Source of the DNA: Glaciozyma antarctica PI12
Lineage: Eukaryota > Basidiomycota > Microbotryomycetes > Kriegeriales > Camptobasidiaceae
Length of the DNA: 44,626 nucleotides
Reading direction: 5' to 3'
Assembly: GCA_002917775.1 (NCBI GenBank)
Contig: KZ627165.1
Span: forward strand, 1 to 44,626
In this document: positions 1 to 9,778 of the stretch, one piece after another
How the letters are laid out: each line of letters begins with the position of its first letter
How positions within the stretch are numbered: position 1 is the stretch's first letter
The notes under the pieces: model-generated
What the model was told of the DNA's origin: nothing
Database searches by the model: none
The model's input: only the letters and a program-made list of their open reading frames with translations
Program-made: the position numbers and the translations under genes

Positions 1-360
1 ATCGACCTTGTTCATGTGGCTGCGAGACCAAGCGAGTCAGCACCCTCTCTCGCCCCCCAAGCCCAACGAAACGACGACGCACCACGCCATGTCGATGAGC
101 AGACCCGTACCGCAGTTCCTTCCAACCCAGTGACCGCCAGAGATGATCGAGATGCCGTCCATGTTGGTCTCGGAGTAGCGGAGAACGAGCGCGACGTCCT
201 TGCTCGACTTGGGGCAGAGGATGAGCCTTGGCATTCCCGTCGCATCGATGGTCGTACGGGACCAGTAGCGGTCGAGGCGAGCCTTGTAGCTGCTGTCGGA
301 GGGGTGGTGGATTCCGCCCTGGAATTCCTTCTTGAACTGTTCGAAAGTCATCGGAGACAT
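1..360 (-). CDS. 5' fragment of FAD-linked oxidoreductase (duplicate of the gene at 7447)
   Basis: On the minus strand the ATG at 360 opens the same exon as the gene starting at 7447, followed by a GTGCGT donor near 82 and the first bases of exon 2 up to the window edge. The protein matches that of the right copy, including the flavin-binding stretch IISGGHWVGRNCGTG. Nothing after exon 2 is present. It is most likely not a second gene but the contig end that overlaps the true gene. If the inversion model is right, bases 361 onward, read on the minus strand, are the true promoter of the complete gene at 7447. Confidence 0.8.
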
Positions 361-530
361 GTTGAGAGCGAGGTTGTTGGTGCTGCGATGGAGGATTAGC
401 CTCGTCCCAGTTCCGCTAGAGAGAGCACGTACATGTTGGCGGGGCTTGGAGGGATCGAGGATGTGGTAGGAAGTCAAGAGAGCGAAGCCAGCGAGCTGCG
501 GGTTGCGGTTGCGGGTTGCGAAGTCTTCGG
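1..530 (-). repeat. left copy of a 530-bp inverted duplication
   Basis: This stretch is the reverse complement of 7278-7807. I matched the two along their length by eye. The only difference I found is one G in a short G run inside an intron (three here, four in the right copy, near 7771). The copy runs right up to base 1, and its inner end matches the right copy up to the N-rich patch. It carries a start region, the first coding exon and the beginning of exon 2 of the FAD oxidoreductase. Near-identity including intron sequence, with both ends at a sequence end or gap, points to the same genomic stretch assembled twice rather than to an old duplication. Confidence 0.9.
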
Positions 531-1067
531 ATCAAGCATCGCGCGAGGTCGAGCAGCTGATCCGGTTCCAAGAGGGGTCTCAGGAGAGCAGCCGAACACA
601 GCTCGGACGCGAGTAGAAAGGGGAAAGCGCCTCTCCGAGGCCTGGTATAGGCTCCTCGGAGCAGATTCTGGGGAGCTTTCGAAACCTCTAGTCGACTTCC
701 GGGTCATCACTCATCAGTACGCGCTAAGGCGGAAGCGAGGAGGACCTGGAGCCAGGCGGGGAGTTCCAACCTGGGGACTCCGAGTCGAGCAGCTTGGAGG
801 GTCCAGTCTTGCCCTGCGAGTCCGGAAAGGCTGCTCCGAGACGTCTTGCAAAGGAGGAACGTCAGCTTGGTCGGGCAAGCTCACCTGAGCTCAGTCAGAG
901 TCCGGAGCAGAGGGGAGACGGCAAGAGGAGCAGCTCGTAATCGACGCGTCGACGACTCTAATTTCTCACCGAATTGTTTGTTAGCCCCAGCCCCCCCTGG
1001 CATTTAATTACCTCGATGACCGCGACCGCGACGACAACGGGGCTCTCCCCAACGACGAACTAGCGAA
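361..1067. promoter_or_regulatory. divergent intergenic region, possible true promoter of the FAD oxidoreductase
   Basis: About 700 bases lie between the oxidoreductase start on the minus strand and the small five-exon gene on the plus strand. The part next to the oxidoreductase holds a repeated GGGTTGCGGTT-like stretch near 500 and matches the 5' leader of the right copy as far as base 530. Beyond 530 the sequence is unique. I see no convincing coding region: the ORFs here are chance frames of GC-rich DNA. Confidence 0.4.
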
Positions 1068-1623
1068 ATGTCAGCAGCAGCAGCAGCCGAAGCAGCAGCG
1101 GATCAAGCAAGCCTGAGCACCGAGGAAGCGGCACCCCTCACCGGCTTCGTTGCGCAAAGCCCCAACTCTGGCTACACGATCAACGAGCGTGTCAAGGGAT
1201 CAGACGTCGTGAGCCACTCGCTGCTCTCGCCGAACAGATGAAGCAGCTAACGATTATGGGAACGATTAGGTGGAGCTGTGTCGAGGCGAAGGACCTGGGA
1301 AGAGCTGCATCGAGGTGAGGACAAGAACGCGGGGATACTGGTTGTGGGAGCTCATTCCTGCTCGGTTCGTAGGTGCACGTAGCGGTCACGAAGGTCTTCG
1401 CTCTCATGCAGAAGCAGGTGAGGTCGGCGCTAGGAGCGATGACTGGGGAGCTGATGGGAGCTGCAACAGGGCTTCTTCTGCCAGCTGCCGTTCGACCCTG
1501 CGAGGACGGAGATTGGTGCGTGCGCGCGGACTGGGAGGTGACAGAGCCACGGGGAGGATCTAACGATGTGTGCTTGGTGCAGAGTGCCAGCGGATAGAGA
1601 AGATCATCGAGCGGACGCGGTAG
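1068..1623 (+). CDS. small conserved-looking protein of about 105 residues, five exons, function unknown
   Basis: I do not recognise the family. Exons at 1068-1208, 1270-1314, 1373-1417, 1470-1515 and 1583-1623 join in frame to 318 bases, giving 105 residues and a TAG stop. Every boundary uses GTGAG or GTGCGT donors and TAG/CAG acceptors, and two introns carry CTAAC about 20 bases before the acceptor. The product starts with an alanine-rich tail (MSAAAAAEAAAD), then a compact region with four cysteines (C-x8-C, then C-x12-C) and a charged helix-like end (ECQRIEKIIERTR). There is no signal peptide or membrane segment. The pattern could suit a small disulfide-bonded or metal-binding protein, but it does not fit the twin CX9C spacing. 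The phase agreement over five exons is the main reason to believe it. Confidence 0.6.
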
Positions 1624-1990
1624 CTGGACCTGTAATCGGGACTGTTCGGACAAGGACGAAGAAGACGGCTCTGCTGGGATGTCTGCTCGAGAATCCTGGC
1701 GTGTGTGCAGGATCTCTGCGTGCTGCCGTGACCAGGAGCTGGCTGTGCGAGAGACCCTTCCCAAGCTCTTCGAGCTCTGCACACGCGTTGCGTCTTCGAG
1801 AATCAGCTTCGCTCTTGAACTTCGAGATCGAGCTACTGAGCGTGGCTACTCGTCGGTTCAGCTCGAGCGTGCAGTTATATGTGCTTCGCTCCGGCGTCCG
1901 CAAGCACGCGATCATCGAGTTCTATCACCAACCCTGCTCGTCCTCCATATCTCACTTTCCTCAAACTCATATCAACAAAGCAATTGCACC
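1624..1990. other. convergent intergenic region
   Basis: This lies between the stop of the small plus-strand gene and the stop of the minus-strand RS-rich gene. The right half is pyrimidine-rich. No coding exon or RNA gene is recognised, and it most likely holds both 3' untranslated regions. Confidence 0.4.
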
Positions 1991-3858
1991 TCAAAGCCCC
2001 GCACTTATCCCAACTCCCATCGGCACTCCACCCACCCCCGACCCTCCAGCCATCCTAACCCTCTCCTTCGCCAAATCCCTCTCCGCGCACCCCATCGCCA
2101 AGTCGGCCTGCGCACTCCTTGCCAACACGGCCGCCTCGAACTGAGCCGGCAAGAGCTGCGTAAGCCTATGCAACCTCTGTCTCTGAATCTGTTCGCAGTA
2201 TCAGTACCCACGCCTCGCGCAAGAAGAAATAGAACGCACCTCGACCTCAAACTCGGCCCCGACACTGACGACCTTCATCGGCAAACCCTTGGGCAACCAC
2301 CTCTGCAGCGCCAGCATCCTCTTCCTCTCCTCCACCGCCGCCTCCCTCGCCTCCCTCTCCCTCTCCCGCGCCTCGAGCACCTCCTTCTCCCTCGCCACCT
2401 CCTCCGCACTCTTCTCCACCACCACCGTCGTCACCGCTCTCGGTCCCGTAGGCGGTCTCCATCCCTTCGGTCCAGTAGGAATCGCAGGGAGCGGCGAGGG
2501 CTCTCGACGAACGATCGGCGGGGGCGTAGGTTCGCGCGTAGGGGTCGGCGGGCGAGCGGGGAAAGGACGAGGTTGGGGTCGGACTTCCTGTCGGAACGGG
2601 GGGCGGGGGACGGGAGGGAGGGTACGAGGGCGGGGAGGTTGGGCGGGGAAACGGTTGCGAGGACCGGTGGGGATTGAGGGGTCTGGAGCGGTTTCGGCGA
2701 GAGGGACGATGCGGCGGGTAGGAGGGGAGTCGCGGCGGGGTGGTGGAGGAGGGGAACGGTGGTACGGTGGTGCGAGGCGGGGTGGGGTTGGGGAACGACG
2801 GCGAAGGTCTCTCATAGGCGTGTCGATGTCTTCAAGTTTGGGGGCAAGGAGACGAGCGCGAGGAGGGGTGGAGTTGCGAGGTCGTTTGACGGAGTGGGAA
2901 GGCGGAGGAGAAGGAGAACGACGGCGAGGAGGAGGGGAGGGAGAGCGTCGACAGGGAGGAGGGGAGGGGGAACGGCGGCGGGGAGGAGGAGAAGGGGAGT
3001 CGCGTCGCTTCATGCCGCTGTACCGCCTTGAAGAGCTTTCGGCGGCGTATGAGGTTGAGCGCTCGCGAGTGCGGTACGTGTCCGAGTAGCGGTTGGAGAC
3101 GGGGGAGGAGGGGGCTCGCGAGTAGCGGTCGCGACGGACTGGGGAGCGAGGGGCAGGGGAGCGAGAGGTCGAACGACGAGTGTACGCTGCGATAGAGCGG
3201 ATGTCAGCTTCTGCACAACGGTACAGCGGAAAGGAAAGGACGCACGAGCTGGTGAGGGCGAACGCCTGCGAGGACGACTGTTCCTGTCCACCCTCGTGTA
3301 CCTGTCCCCCTCGTCCCTCTCGCGTTCGCGCGAGCGGTCGTCTCGTCGGTAGTCCCTCCCACCGTTCCCTCCTCCATACCCTCCCGAGTCTCTCCCAGAT
3401 CCTCTGTAATCCCTGTCCCCATAGCCACCACTCCTCCTCGGCGGACTCCTACTCCTGCTCCTCGACCTGCTCCTGCTCCAACTGCGCCTCCTCCCACCTC
3501 TTCCCTCATACCTCGGTCCCGCATCAAACCTATCAAAACTCCTCTCCCTCTCCCTTCCAACTCTGTTCCTGTCCTGTCCGCCTCTGACGCCGGCCCTGTC
3601 CCTCCGCGCAAAAGTGTTGTCCTCCGCCTCTTCGCCTTCCTCCCGCTCAACCTTATCCGTGTCAGGTCTGGGAGCGTCCATACCTCGTCCCCAGTTGATG
3701 GGAGGACGGTTAGGGAGGCCTGCTGGCGTTGCGCGGTCGAGGGCGGGCTTGGAGGGGAGAAGAGGGCGCGAGGAAGTGGAGCGCGAGGGCAGGGACGAAG
3801 GACCGGGGGAGGGACGGGAAGGGAGGGGAGACGAGGAGTGGACTGATCCAGGTGGCAT
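1991..3858 (-). CDS. RS-domain (serine/arginine-rich) protein, likely RNA processing
   Basis: Three exons (about 3858-3246, 3186-2240, 2188-1991) join in frame to 585 residues. Both introns are short with GTGCGT donors. The N-terminal third is rich in SRS/RS dipeptides (WSRSRSRSRSRSPP) and RGG/GYGG patches. The middle has tandem RRRSPSPPP blocks, then proline-rich sequence with two IPTGP motifs. The C-terminal third is a charged coiled-coil-like helix (AEEVAREKEVLEAREREREA) followed by a small folded-looking end. RS and RGG repeats are typical of splicing and mRNP proteins, where SRPK-type kinases phosphorylate the serines. No RRM or zinc finger is visible, so the exact role is open. It is divergent from the cyclin gene across about 1 kb. 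Confidence 0.75.
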
Positions 3859-4912
3859 CTTTGGCTCGTCTGGTTTCTTTACTCAGGGAGATTGAGACGT
3901 GTGTAGCGTGACGGCAAGAGGAGAGGAACGCGACGAACAGCTCTCCGAGTCTCAGCTCTCTGGCTGCCGGCAGCCTGGCTCGTTTCGTTCCTCTAAAGCA
4001 ACCTCAGGTACTCGAGGAAAGTCTGCTGTAGACGGGGACACAGCTCAGCCTCGCTCCAAGGCGAGAACGAGGTGCGAAGCTCTGTCACCGCCGCCGACGG
4101 AGTCGACCACCTCGCGAGCTTTCCTCCCTTGAACTCGTTGCAGTCTGTAACGATCTGTAGACTTTATAAACAAACAGGAAACTACCGAGAGATTGACAAG
4201 AAGATCTATCGCAACCGATCTAATGAAAACGGGCAAGTGAACAACGTGCGCTCGCTCTCCTTCTCGCCTTCTCCCCTCTCGCACACAAGCAACTCGCTGT
4301 CGACCTCAACTGTCGCAGTATTACCCCCCTACTCAAGCAGACTCCCCGACGACGCTTCTCTCTCGAGCACACGCATCAACCGCTGACGAGCTCAACGAAT
4401 AAGGAGGTCCAAGATTCAGGTGAGGGTCGGTTCTGTCGGTTCTCGAGGGCGCCGCTTCTAGGCGGTTGAAGGGGGAGCAGAGCACAGTCACCTCGAAGCT
4501 GCTTCAGTTGGGCAAGCGTGACGGGCTGCTGGACGGGGAGGTGGGGCGCTGAGAAGGGTCCAGTTTGGAACACGGGGGCACGGGAGAGGGCAGCGCTCGT
4601 TGAAGTGAGCTGGAGATGAGCAGCGCCTGAGAGGAGCTAGATGCTCTTCGACACAGCTCTCGCTGGGCTGGCGACGAGCTGAGGTGATGACCAGTTGTCT
4701 CAGCCGTGGGGTCGGCGTCGTCGGCAGCCGTTGTAGCCTCGACACTACGGGAGCTGCGACCGCTATCGTTCTCTTGCCAGCTGCAGGTGGTTTATGCTCC
4801 CTTGTGCACCGTCGTGACCTGCTCGTTTCCGAGTTCCGAGCGGGGCATCTCTCGAGCAACGAGCGCATTCACTGACCACATCTCTCTCTACCCAGGCCAC
4901 TGCCCGTTCCCC
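3859..4912. promoter_or_regulatory. divergent promoter region between RS-rich gene and cyclin gene
   Basis: About 1 kb without a supported coding exon. It contains pyrimidine-rich stretches and an AT-richer patch near 4150-4220 (CTTTATAAACAAACAGG), which is unusual in this GC-rich window and could be a core promoter. A CCCAG acceptor-like site at about 4895 just upstream of the chosen cyclin ATG leaves room for a 5'UTR intron. Confidence 0.4.
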
Positions 4913-6993
4913 ATGCTTCCTCACCCGCCCCACGCCTTAGCTCCTTCAATCAGTGACCCCCATCTCGCGTATTTCAGCGCTCTCTCAACTTCGACCAAAC
5001 TCCCCTCGCCAGAGCCCACAAACACCTCTCCCACCCTCTCCAGCACGTCGACGTCCTCCTCCTCGTCCCTCTCCCCCTCCTCCTCCACCATGGCTTCAAG
5101 TTCCGTGCTAAGCCGACGCCCTCAGGGTAGCAGCGAGAGCGTTGGCACGACTGCTAGTCCGGGCAGCTCGCGCGAGGGAGAGCGGCGGGACAGCGCCGGG
5201 AGCAGCGCGCAGATGGGAATGGAGGGGTTGACAGTGATGGACGAGAGTTTGGCTGGGACCAAGACGCGAAGAGCATCGATGTTGAGCTGTGGGAGCGGGA
5301 AAGCGGTAGAGGGAGAGGGAGGCAAGGGAGGGAGGAGGAAGGCTGCGAGAGTGGGGAGCTTTGAGGGACGGCCGAACGAGCAGGAGGGAGGATTGGCCCA
5401 AGATGACCACGAGGGAGATGGAGCAGTGACGGACGACGAAGTAGAAGAAGCGGCGGAAGGCGACGCAGGCCCAGACCCCGAACCCACACCTTCAGCACCT
5501 CCCTTCGCCTCCAACTCTCGACCACCGATATCAATCGACACCGGTACCTCAATTGACCAAACTCCCTTCTCCCAGCTTCCCACCCCGCCCCTCCCATCTC
5601 CCAATCCCGCCGCACCAACTCCCCACGTCGACATCGTCTCCTACCCCTCTGCCGACCTCCTACGACTCCTCGCCTCTCTCCTCGAGCAAATCGCCCAAGC
5701 GAACGACGCGCTTAACCAGCGCACCGCATCAGGCTCCAACACCCCCGGTCTCCAGCGATCAAGCAGCGGCACAGGCCACGGCGCAGAGGAGAGCGAGGAG
5801 TCGCCGTTCGAGCGGGGCCGGTTCGACGCTGCGCCGCTCAACTCGCCCGCTACTCCTCGATTCCGAAGGGGGGCGTCGACCTCGTCCGGTGTGTACGGGG
5901 AGGAAGGGATGGACGAAGACGACCTGCCAGTTACGCCTGGGATCGATCTGCAGCGGGAGGTCGGCGCTGGAGGAGGAGTCGAGGGGTTTATGCCGAGTTT
6001 GGGAGGAGCGCATGCGCCGATGCCGCTGGCGCGAAGAAGGGGGAGCAGCTTCCTCACGAAGAGGGAGCGGGAGAAGGAGGCTTTGGCTGTACCGGGGCAG
6101 AAGGGGGCCACGGACGCCTTGCCTGGCTCAGTGGCGAGCACGTCGATGAGCACGTCTACCTCGTCGGGAGCCTCTACGCCAGCGATGAACGAACCGCCCC
6201 TCTCTTCCCTTCTCACCGCCTCTTCTCTCGCCCTCGCCTCCCCCTCTGCAACGCTATGCTTTCACGCCCGCAACGTTCCCGCCATCTCAATCGAGGCGTA
6301 TCTCCTTCGAATCCTCAAGTACTGCCCTACGACGAACGAGGTCTTCCTCTCCCTCCTCGTCTACTTTGACCGCATGGCGCGCGTCGGACTCGAGGCGCAG
6401 AGAGTGGGGTTGATCGGAACGGAGGCGTCGAGTGGAGTGAGGAGGACGGACGGAGATGGACCGCCGAGGCTGTTCGCGATTGACAGCTTCAACGTTCATC
6501 GACTCGTCATCGCTGGCGTGACGGTCGCGAGCAAGTTCTTCAGCGACGTCTTCTACACCAATTCGCGGTACGCGAAGGTGCGTTCCCACTCTTCGCTCCC
6601 TCATTTCGACGACTGACGAATGCTCCGAACGACCAGGTCGGCGGACTCCCCCTGAACGAACTCAACCAACTCGAACTCCAATTCCTCCTCCTCAACGACT
6701 TCCGCCTCGTCATTCCCGTCGACGAACTCCAGCGGTACGCCGACCAACTCATCCTTTTCTGGGTTGGCCACAACCCCGCTCCTCCTCCCACCATCTCTCC
6801 CCCTTTCCCCGCCTCAGCCATCGAACCGCAGGAGGAGAGTCGACCGAGGTCGGTCAGGAGCCAGCCCAGCAGCAGTGGGACGAGCGTGACGAGTACGATT
6901 ACACCGGGGACGCCGTCGACGCCGAGAGCGTCGGATGATGGGCGGACGGAGAGTGAGGGAGAGGAGAGCGATGTGCCGATGGAGGAAGATTGA
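4913..6993 (+). CDS. Pho80/Pcl-like cyclin (Pho85-type CDK partner)
   Basis: Two exons (4913-6577 and 6637-6993, GTGCGT donor, CCAG acceptor) encode 673 residues. The first 430 or so are low-complexity Ser/Pro/Thr-rich sequence with acidic patches. The cyclin fold follows: an ISIEAYLLRILKYC helix, then LSLLVYFDRM, FNVHRLVIAGVTVASKF and, across the intron, YAKVGGLPLNELNQLE. This order is characteristic of Pho80 and Pcl cyclins, which activate Pho85-type kinases in phosphate, glycogen and cell-cycle control. The C-terminus is again Ser/Thr-rich and ends in acidic residues. The start is uncertain: an in-frame ORF extends upstream to 4706 and an ATG with a good context lies at 5091. The long disordered N-terminus is common in basidiomycete Pcl proteins. 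Confidence 0.88.
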
Positions 6994-7263
6994 GGCGGGC
7001 AGGATTATTTGGGCGAGCAGGCGTAGGGCTAGTAGGGAGAGAGGTGGTCGGAGTTGTTTATTCGTATGGTCTTTTGCTTTTTCGTGGGGGATCGTTTTGG
7101 GGATTGCGCGTCGATGCTGCTCGAGTGTTAGCGAGGTGTCGTTCTTCTCTCCGCTACTTTACCCTCTGCTCTCTGGCGGCAGCAGTCCGTTCCTGTTATC
7201 CTGCAGCGTGAGCGTCACCTGGACCCCGTTGGATCTGGTCGCGAGGCACTTCCTTCGAAGAAA
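6994..7263. other. cyclin 3' flank up to the contig junction
   Basis: Non-coding sequence after the cyclin stop, T-rich in places (7060-7110), probably 3'UTR and terminator. It ends abruptly at the N patch. If 1-7263 is an inverted contig, this end really points away from the oxidoreductase gene. Confidence 0.5.
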
Positions 7264-7277
7264 NNNNAAAACNCCAN
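7264..7277. other. ambiguous-base patch marking an assembly junction
   Basis: Runs of N mixed with single called bases sit exactly where the 530-base inverted duplication begins. This looks like a low-quality contig join, not biological sequence. Confidence 0.9.
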
Positions 7278-7807
7278 CGAAGACTTCGCAACCCGCAACC
7301 GCAACCCGCAGCTCGCTGGCTTCGCTCTCTTGACTTCCTACCACATCCTCGATCCCTCCAAGCCCCGCCAACATGTACGTGCTCTCTCTAGCGGAACTGG
7401 GACGAGGCTAATCCTCCATCGCAGCACCAACAACCTCGCTCTCAACATGTCTCCGATGACTTTCGAACAGTTCAAGAAGGAATTCCAGGGCGGAATCCAC
7501 CACCCCTCCGACAGCAGCTACAAGGCTCGCCTCGACCGCTACTGGTCCCGTACGACCATCGATGCGACGGGAATGCCAAGGCTCATCCTCTGCCCCAAGT
7601 CGAGCAAGGACGTCGCGCTCGTTCTCCGCTACTCCGAGACCAACATGGACGGCATCTCGATCATCTCTGGCGGTCACTGGGTTGGAAGGAACTGCGGTAC
7701 GGGTCTGCTCATCGACATGGCGTGGTGCGTCGTCGTTTCGTTGGGCTTGGGGGGCGAGAGAGGGGTGCTGACTCGCTTGGTCTCGCAGCCACATGAACAA
7801 GGTCGAT
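7278..7807 (+). repeat. right copy of the 530-bp inverted duplication
   Basis: Inverted match to bases 1-530. It covers the 5' leader, a probable leader intron (about 7372-7421), coding exon 1, intron 1 and the start of exon 2 of the oxidoreductase, and it ends inside exon 2 only because the left copy runs out at base 1. The single difference from the left copy is one extra G in the run near 7771. Confidence 0.9.
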
Positions 7808-9415
7808 CTCGTCGACTGCAAGCACACCAAGTCGGGCAAGGCGATCAAGGTCGATGGAGGTGCCATCTGGAGCGACGTCGACCGCGTTGCGATGGCTCAC
7901 GGCATGGCGACCTCGTCCTCGAACTACTCGTCTTGTGGAGTCGCTGCGTGAGTTCTCCCCGACCTTCCTTGAGCTTCACTGATTCGCGATTGAACAGCTC
8001 GGCTCTCGGCGGAGGATACGGCTACCAGATGGGAGAGCACGGTCTTGCCGTCGACAACGTCCTCGAGGTGAGTTCGTTCTGCAGACCCTCGCTCGACCTC
8101 GCTGACCCCCCTTCGCAGGTCGAGATGGTCCTCGCCAACGGCACGGTCGAAGTCTGCAACGACAAGCAGAACACCGACCTCTTCTGGGCTGCTCGTGGTG
8201 CGTTCTTCCTCCTCGCTTTTCGTCGCTCCTCGCTGAGTTCGTCCCTTCGCAGGCGCTGGACCCGCTCTCGGCTGCATCACTTCGATCACGCTCTGCGCCT
8301 TCAAGCAGGAGCCCATGGTCTTCTTCGCCGAACTCACGTTCACCGCCGACAAGGCTCCCCAGGTCGCTGAGGCCTGCCGCAAGTGGCACGAGTACGCTGG
8401 CCCGACGCAGGCGGCCGTCGTCGCCATCACTTGCGCTGAGGAGGTGCGTTCGTCCTCTCATCGTCGCTGTTCCGTCCGCTAATCTACCTCCACAGCCGAT
8501 GATCACCGTTCACTGCTTCAACAACTCGAACAAGGCCGCCGACGAGCAGATGAAGCACTTTGAGGAGATCGTCAAGGCCGGTACGTCCTCGTTCCACCCT
8601 CACTCCTTCGTTCGATGCTGACTCCGAGCCACCTCAGGCCCTATCAGCACCGAGAAGCGCCTGATTCGCTGGGAGGAGGCCAACCACCAAGTCGTTCGTC
8701 CCTTCCGCTCATCTTCAAGCCTCCGATCTTCGTTAACCGAGTCAACTGCAGGACCGCAAGTACACGCCTCACACTCAGGGACGTCGCATCGCTCAAGCTG
8801 GAGGTCTCTGCTCTGCCCTTCACGCCAAAAACCTCGAGGGAGTCGTCAAGCAGTTCCGCGAGTTCGTCAAGTCGAACCAGTGCGTTCTTTCACTTTCATC
8901 TCGTCGATGGGCCTCGCTGACCTTTTTATTCGCCGTAGGGACTTCAAGCAGAGCGCCATCATCATCGACCTCTTCTCCTTGAAGCACATGCGCTCCGTCA
9001 AGAAGGGCGACATGGCTTTCGCCGGTCGCGCCTCGGTCCGTTCCTCGCTCCCCTCCTCTTTTCCTTTCTAACCCTCGTTCATACGCAGGCCCACGGCGTC
9101 AACGTCCTTCTCCAGTACACCTCGCCGAACCACGACGCGATGGCCAAGACTGAGGCGCACGCTCTCGCGCACTCGTTCTTCAAGCTCGACCAGAAGCCCG
9201 ATTCGCTCACCGACGTTCCGAGGTACCCTGGCTACACTTGCGACGTCAACGGCTTCGAGGCGTTCATGGAGAACTACCACCGCGTTAGGAAGGTCAAGTC
9301 GAGCGTCGATCCCAAGAACGTCTTCAACAAGTGGTACGTTCCTTGCCGAGCGAAGCGTCGTCGGAGGAACGCTGATTGTCTTCGAACGCGCAGGATTCAG
9401 GTCGAGCAGGCTTAG
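7447..9415 (+). CDS. FAD-linked oxidoreductase (FAD_binding_4 / berberine-bridge type)
   Basis: Eleven coding exons join in frame to 468 residues. The N-terminal half is a PCMH-type FAD domain: PRLILCPKSSKDVALVLRY, then IISGGHWVGRNCGTG, whose SGGH histidine is where family members attach flavin covalently, then LGGGYGYQMGEHGLAVDNV. The C-terminus ends with a BBE-like segment (ENYHRVRKVKSSVDPKNVFNKW), which normally closes over the flavin. Such enzymes oxidise alcohols, sugars or amines with O2; the substrate cannot be told. There is no signal peptide, so it is probably intracellular. I chose the ATG at 7447 because the paralogue at 35382 starts at the matching place. An upstream ATG at 7372 lies in a probable leader intron. 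Its true promoter is probably the left-hand contig end. Confidence 0.88.
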
Positions 9416-9778
9416 CTCAACGCAGATGACTGGTTGGGGTCTTGGGGTTCATTGCTTGTTACTGGAATCGACGGTGTTTCGAATAGGATTCTCAAGTCGC
9501 AACAGGGTTCAGGGTTCGAGGAGAGTCGCTGCATCGGAGTCCGCGAGCTCCAGTCCTCCTCTCTTCTCCCCCAAATAGAGCTCTTCACTCGACAGCTTCG
9601 CTCCTCTGGAATGATTCCCCAAGCTGCCAATCCTCAACCTCGGCCGCCGAGGAAGAAGTGGGCGACTCTCGCAGCGAAGTCGAGAGGAGTCCTTTTGAGC
9701 CTTCACACGCGACGCCCTCTTTCTCCACCTCCACCTCCACCCTCACCACCACCTCCCGCCGACAGCTCAGCTACACAA
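9416..9778. other. intergenic region upstream of the ZUP1-like gene
   Basis: About 360 bases. The frame of the next gene stays open upstream to 9434, but that part lacks zinc-finger or other domain signal, and the ATG at 9779 directly precedes the first zinc finger. It is most likely the 3' flank of the oxidoreductase and the promoter/leader of the next gene. Pyrimidine-rich near 9715-9760. Confidence 0.4.

Noticed and set aside
2289-3089. Plus-strand Gly/Arg-rich ORF of 266 residues
   Set aside because: It is the antisense of the RS-rich protein's SPPP repeats; the spliced minus-strand gene explains the region.
4706-4912. N-terminal extension of the cyclin up to an ATG at 4706
   Set aside because: The extra 69 residues lack any domain signal, and an acceptor-like CCCAG lies just before the ATG at 4913. 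Kept as an alternative start only.
1-7807. The 530-base inverted ends as terminal inverted repeats of a 7.8-kb DNA transposon
   Set aside because: The ends are the promoter, exons and intron of a host oxidoreductase, the enclosed genes are ordinary host genes, no transposase is seen, and the inner boundary is an N patch.
9480-9540. A GGGTTCAGGGTTCGAGG stretch as a tRNA T-arm
   Set aside because: No acceptor stem, anticodon arm or D-arm can be formed around it.
9434-9778. Extended N-terminus of the ZUP1-like protein from 9434
   Set aside because: The open frame carries only proline-rich, low-complexity sequence. The ATG at 9779 directly precedes the first zinc finger, as in the family.
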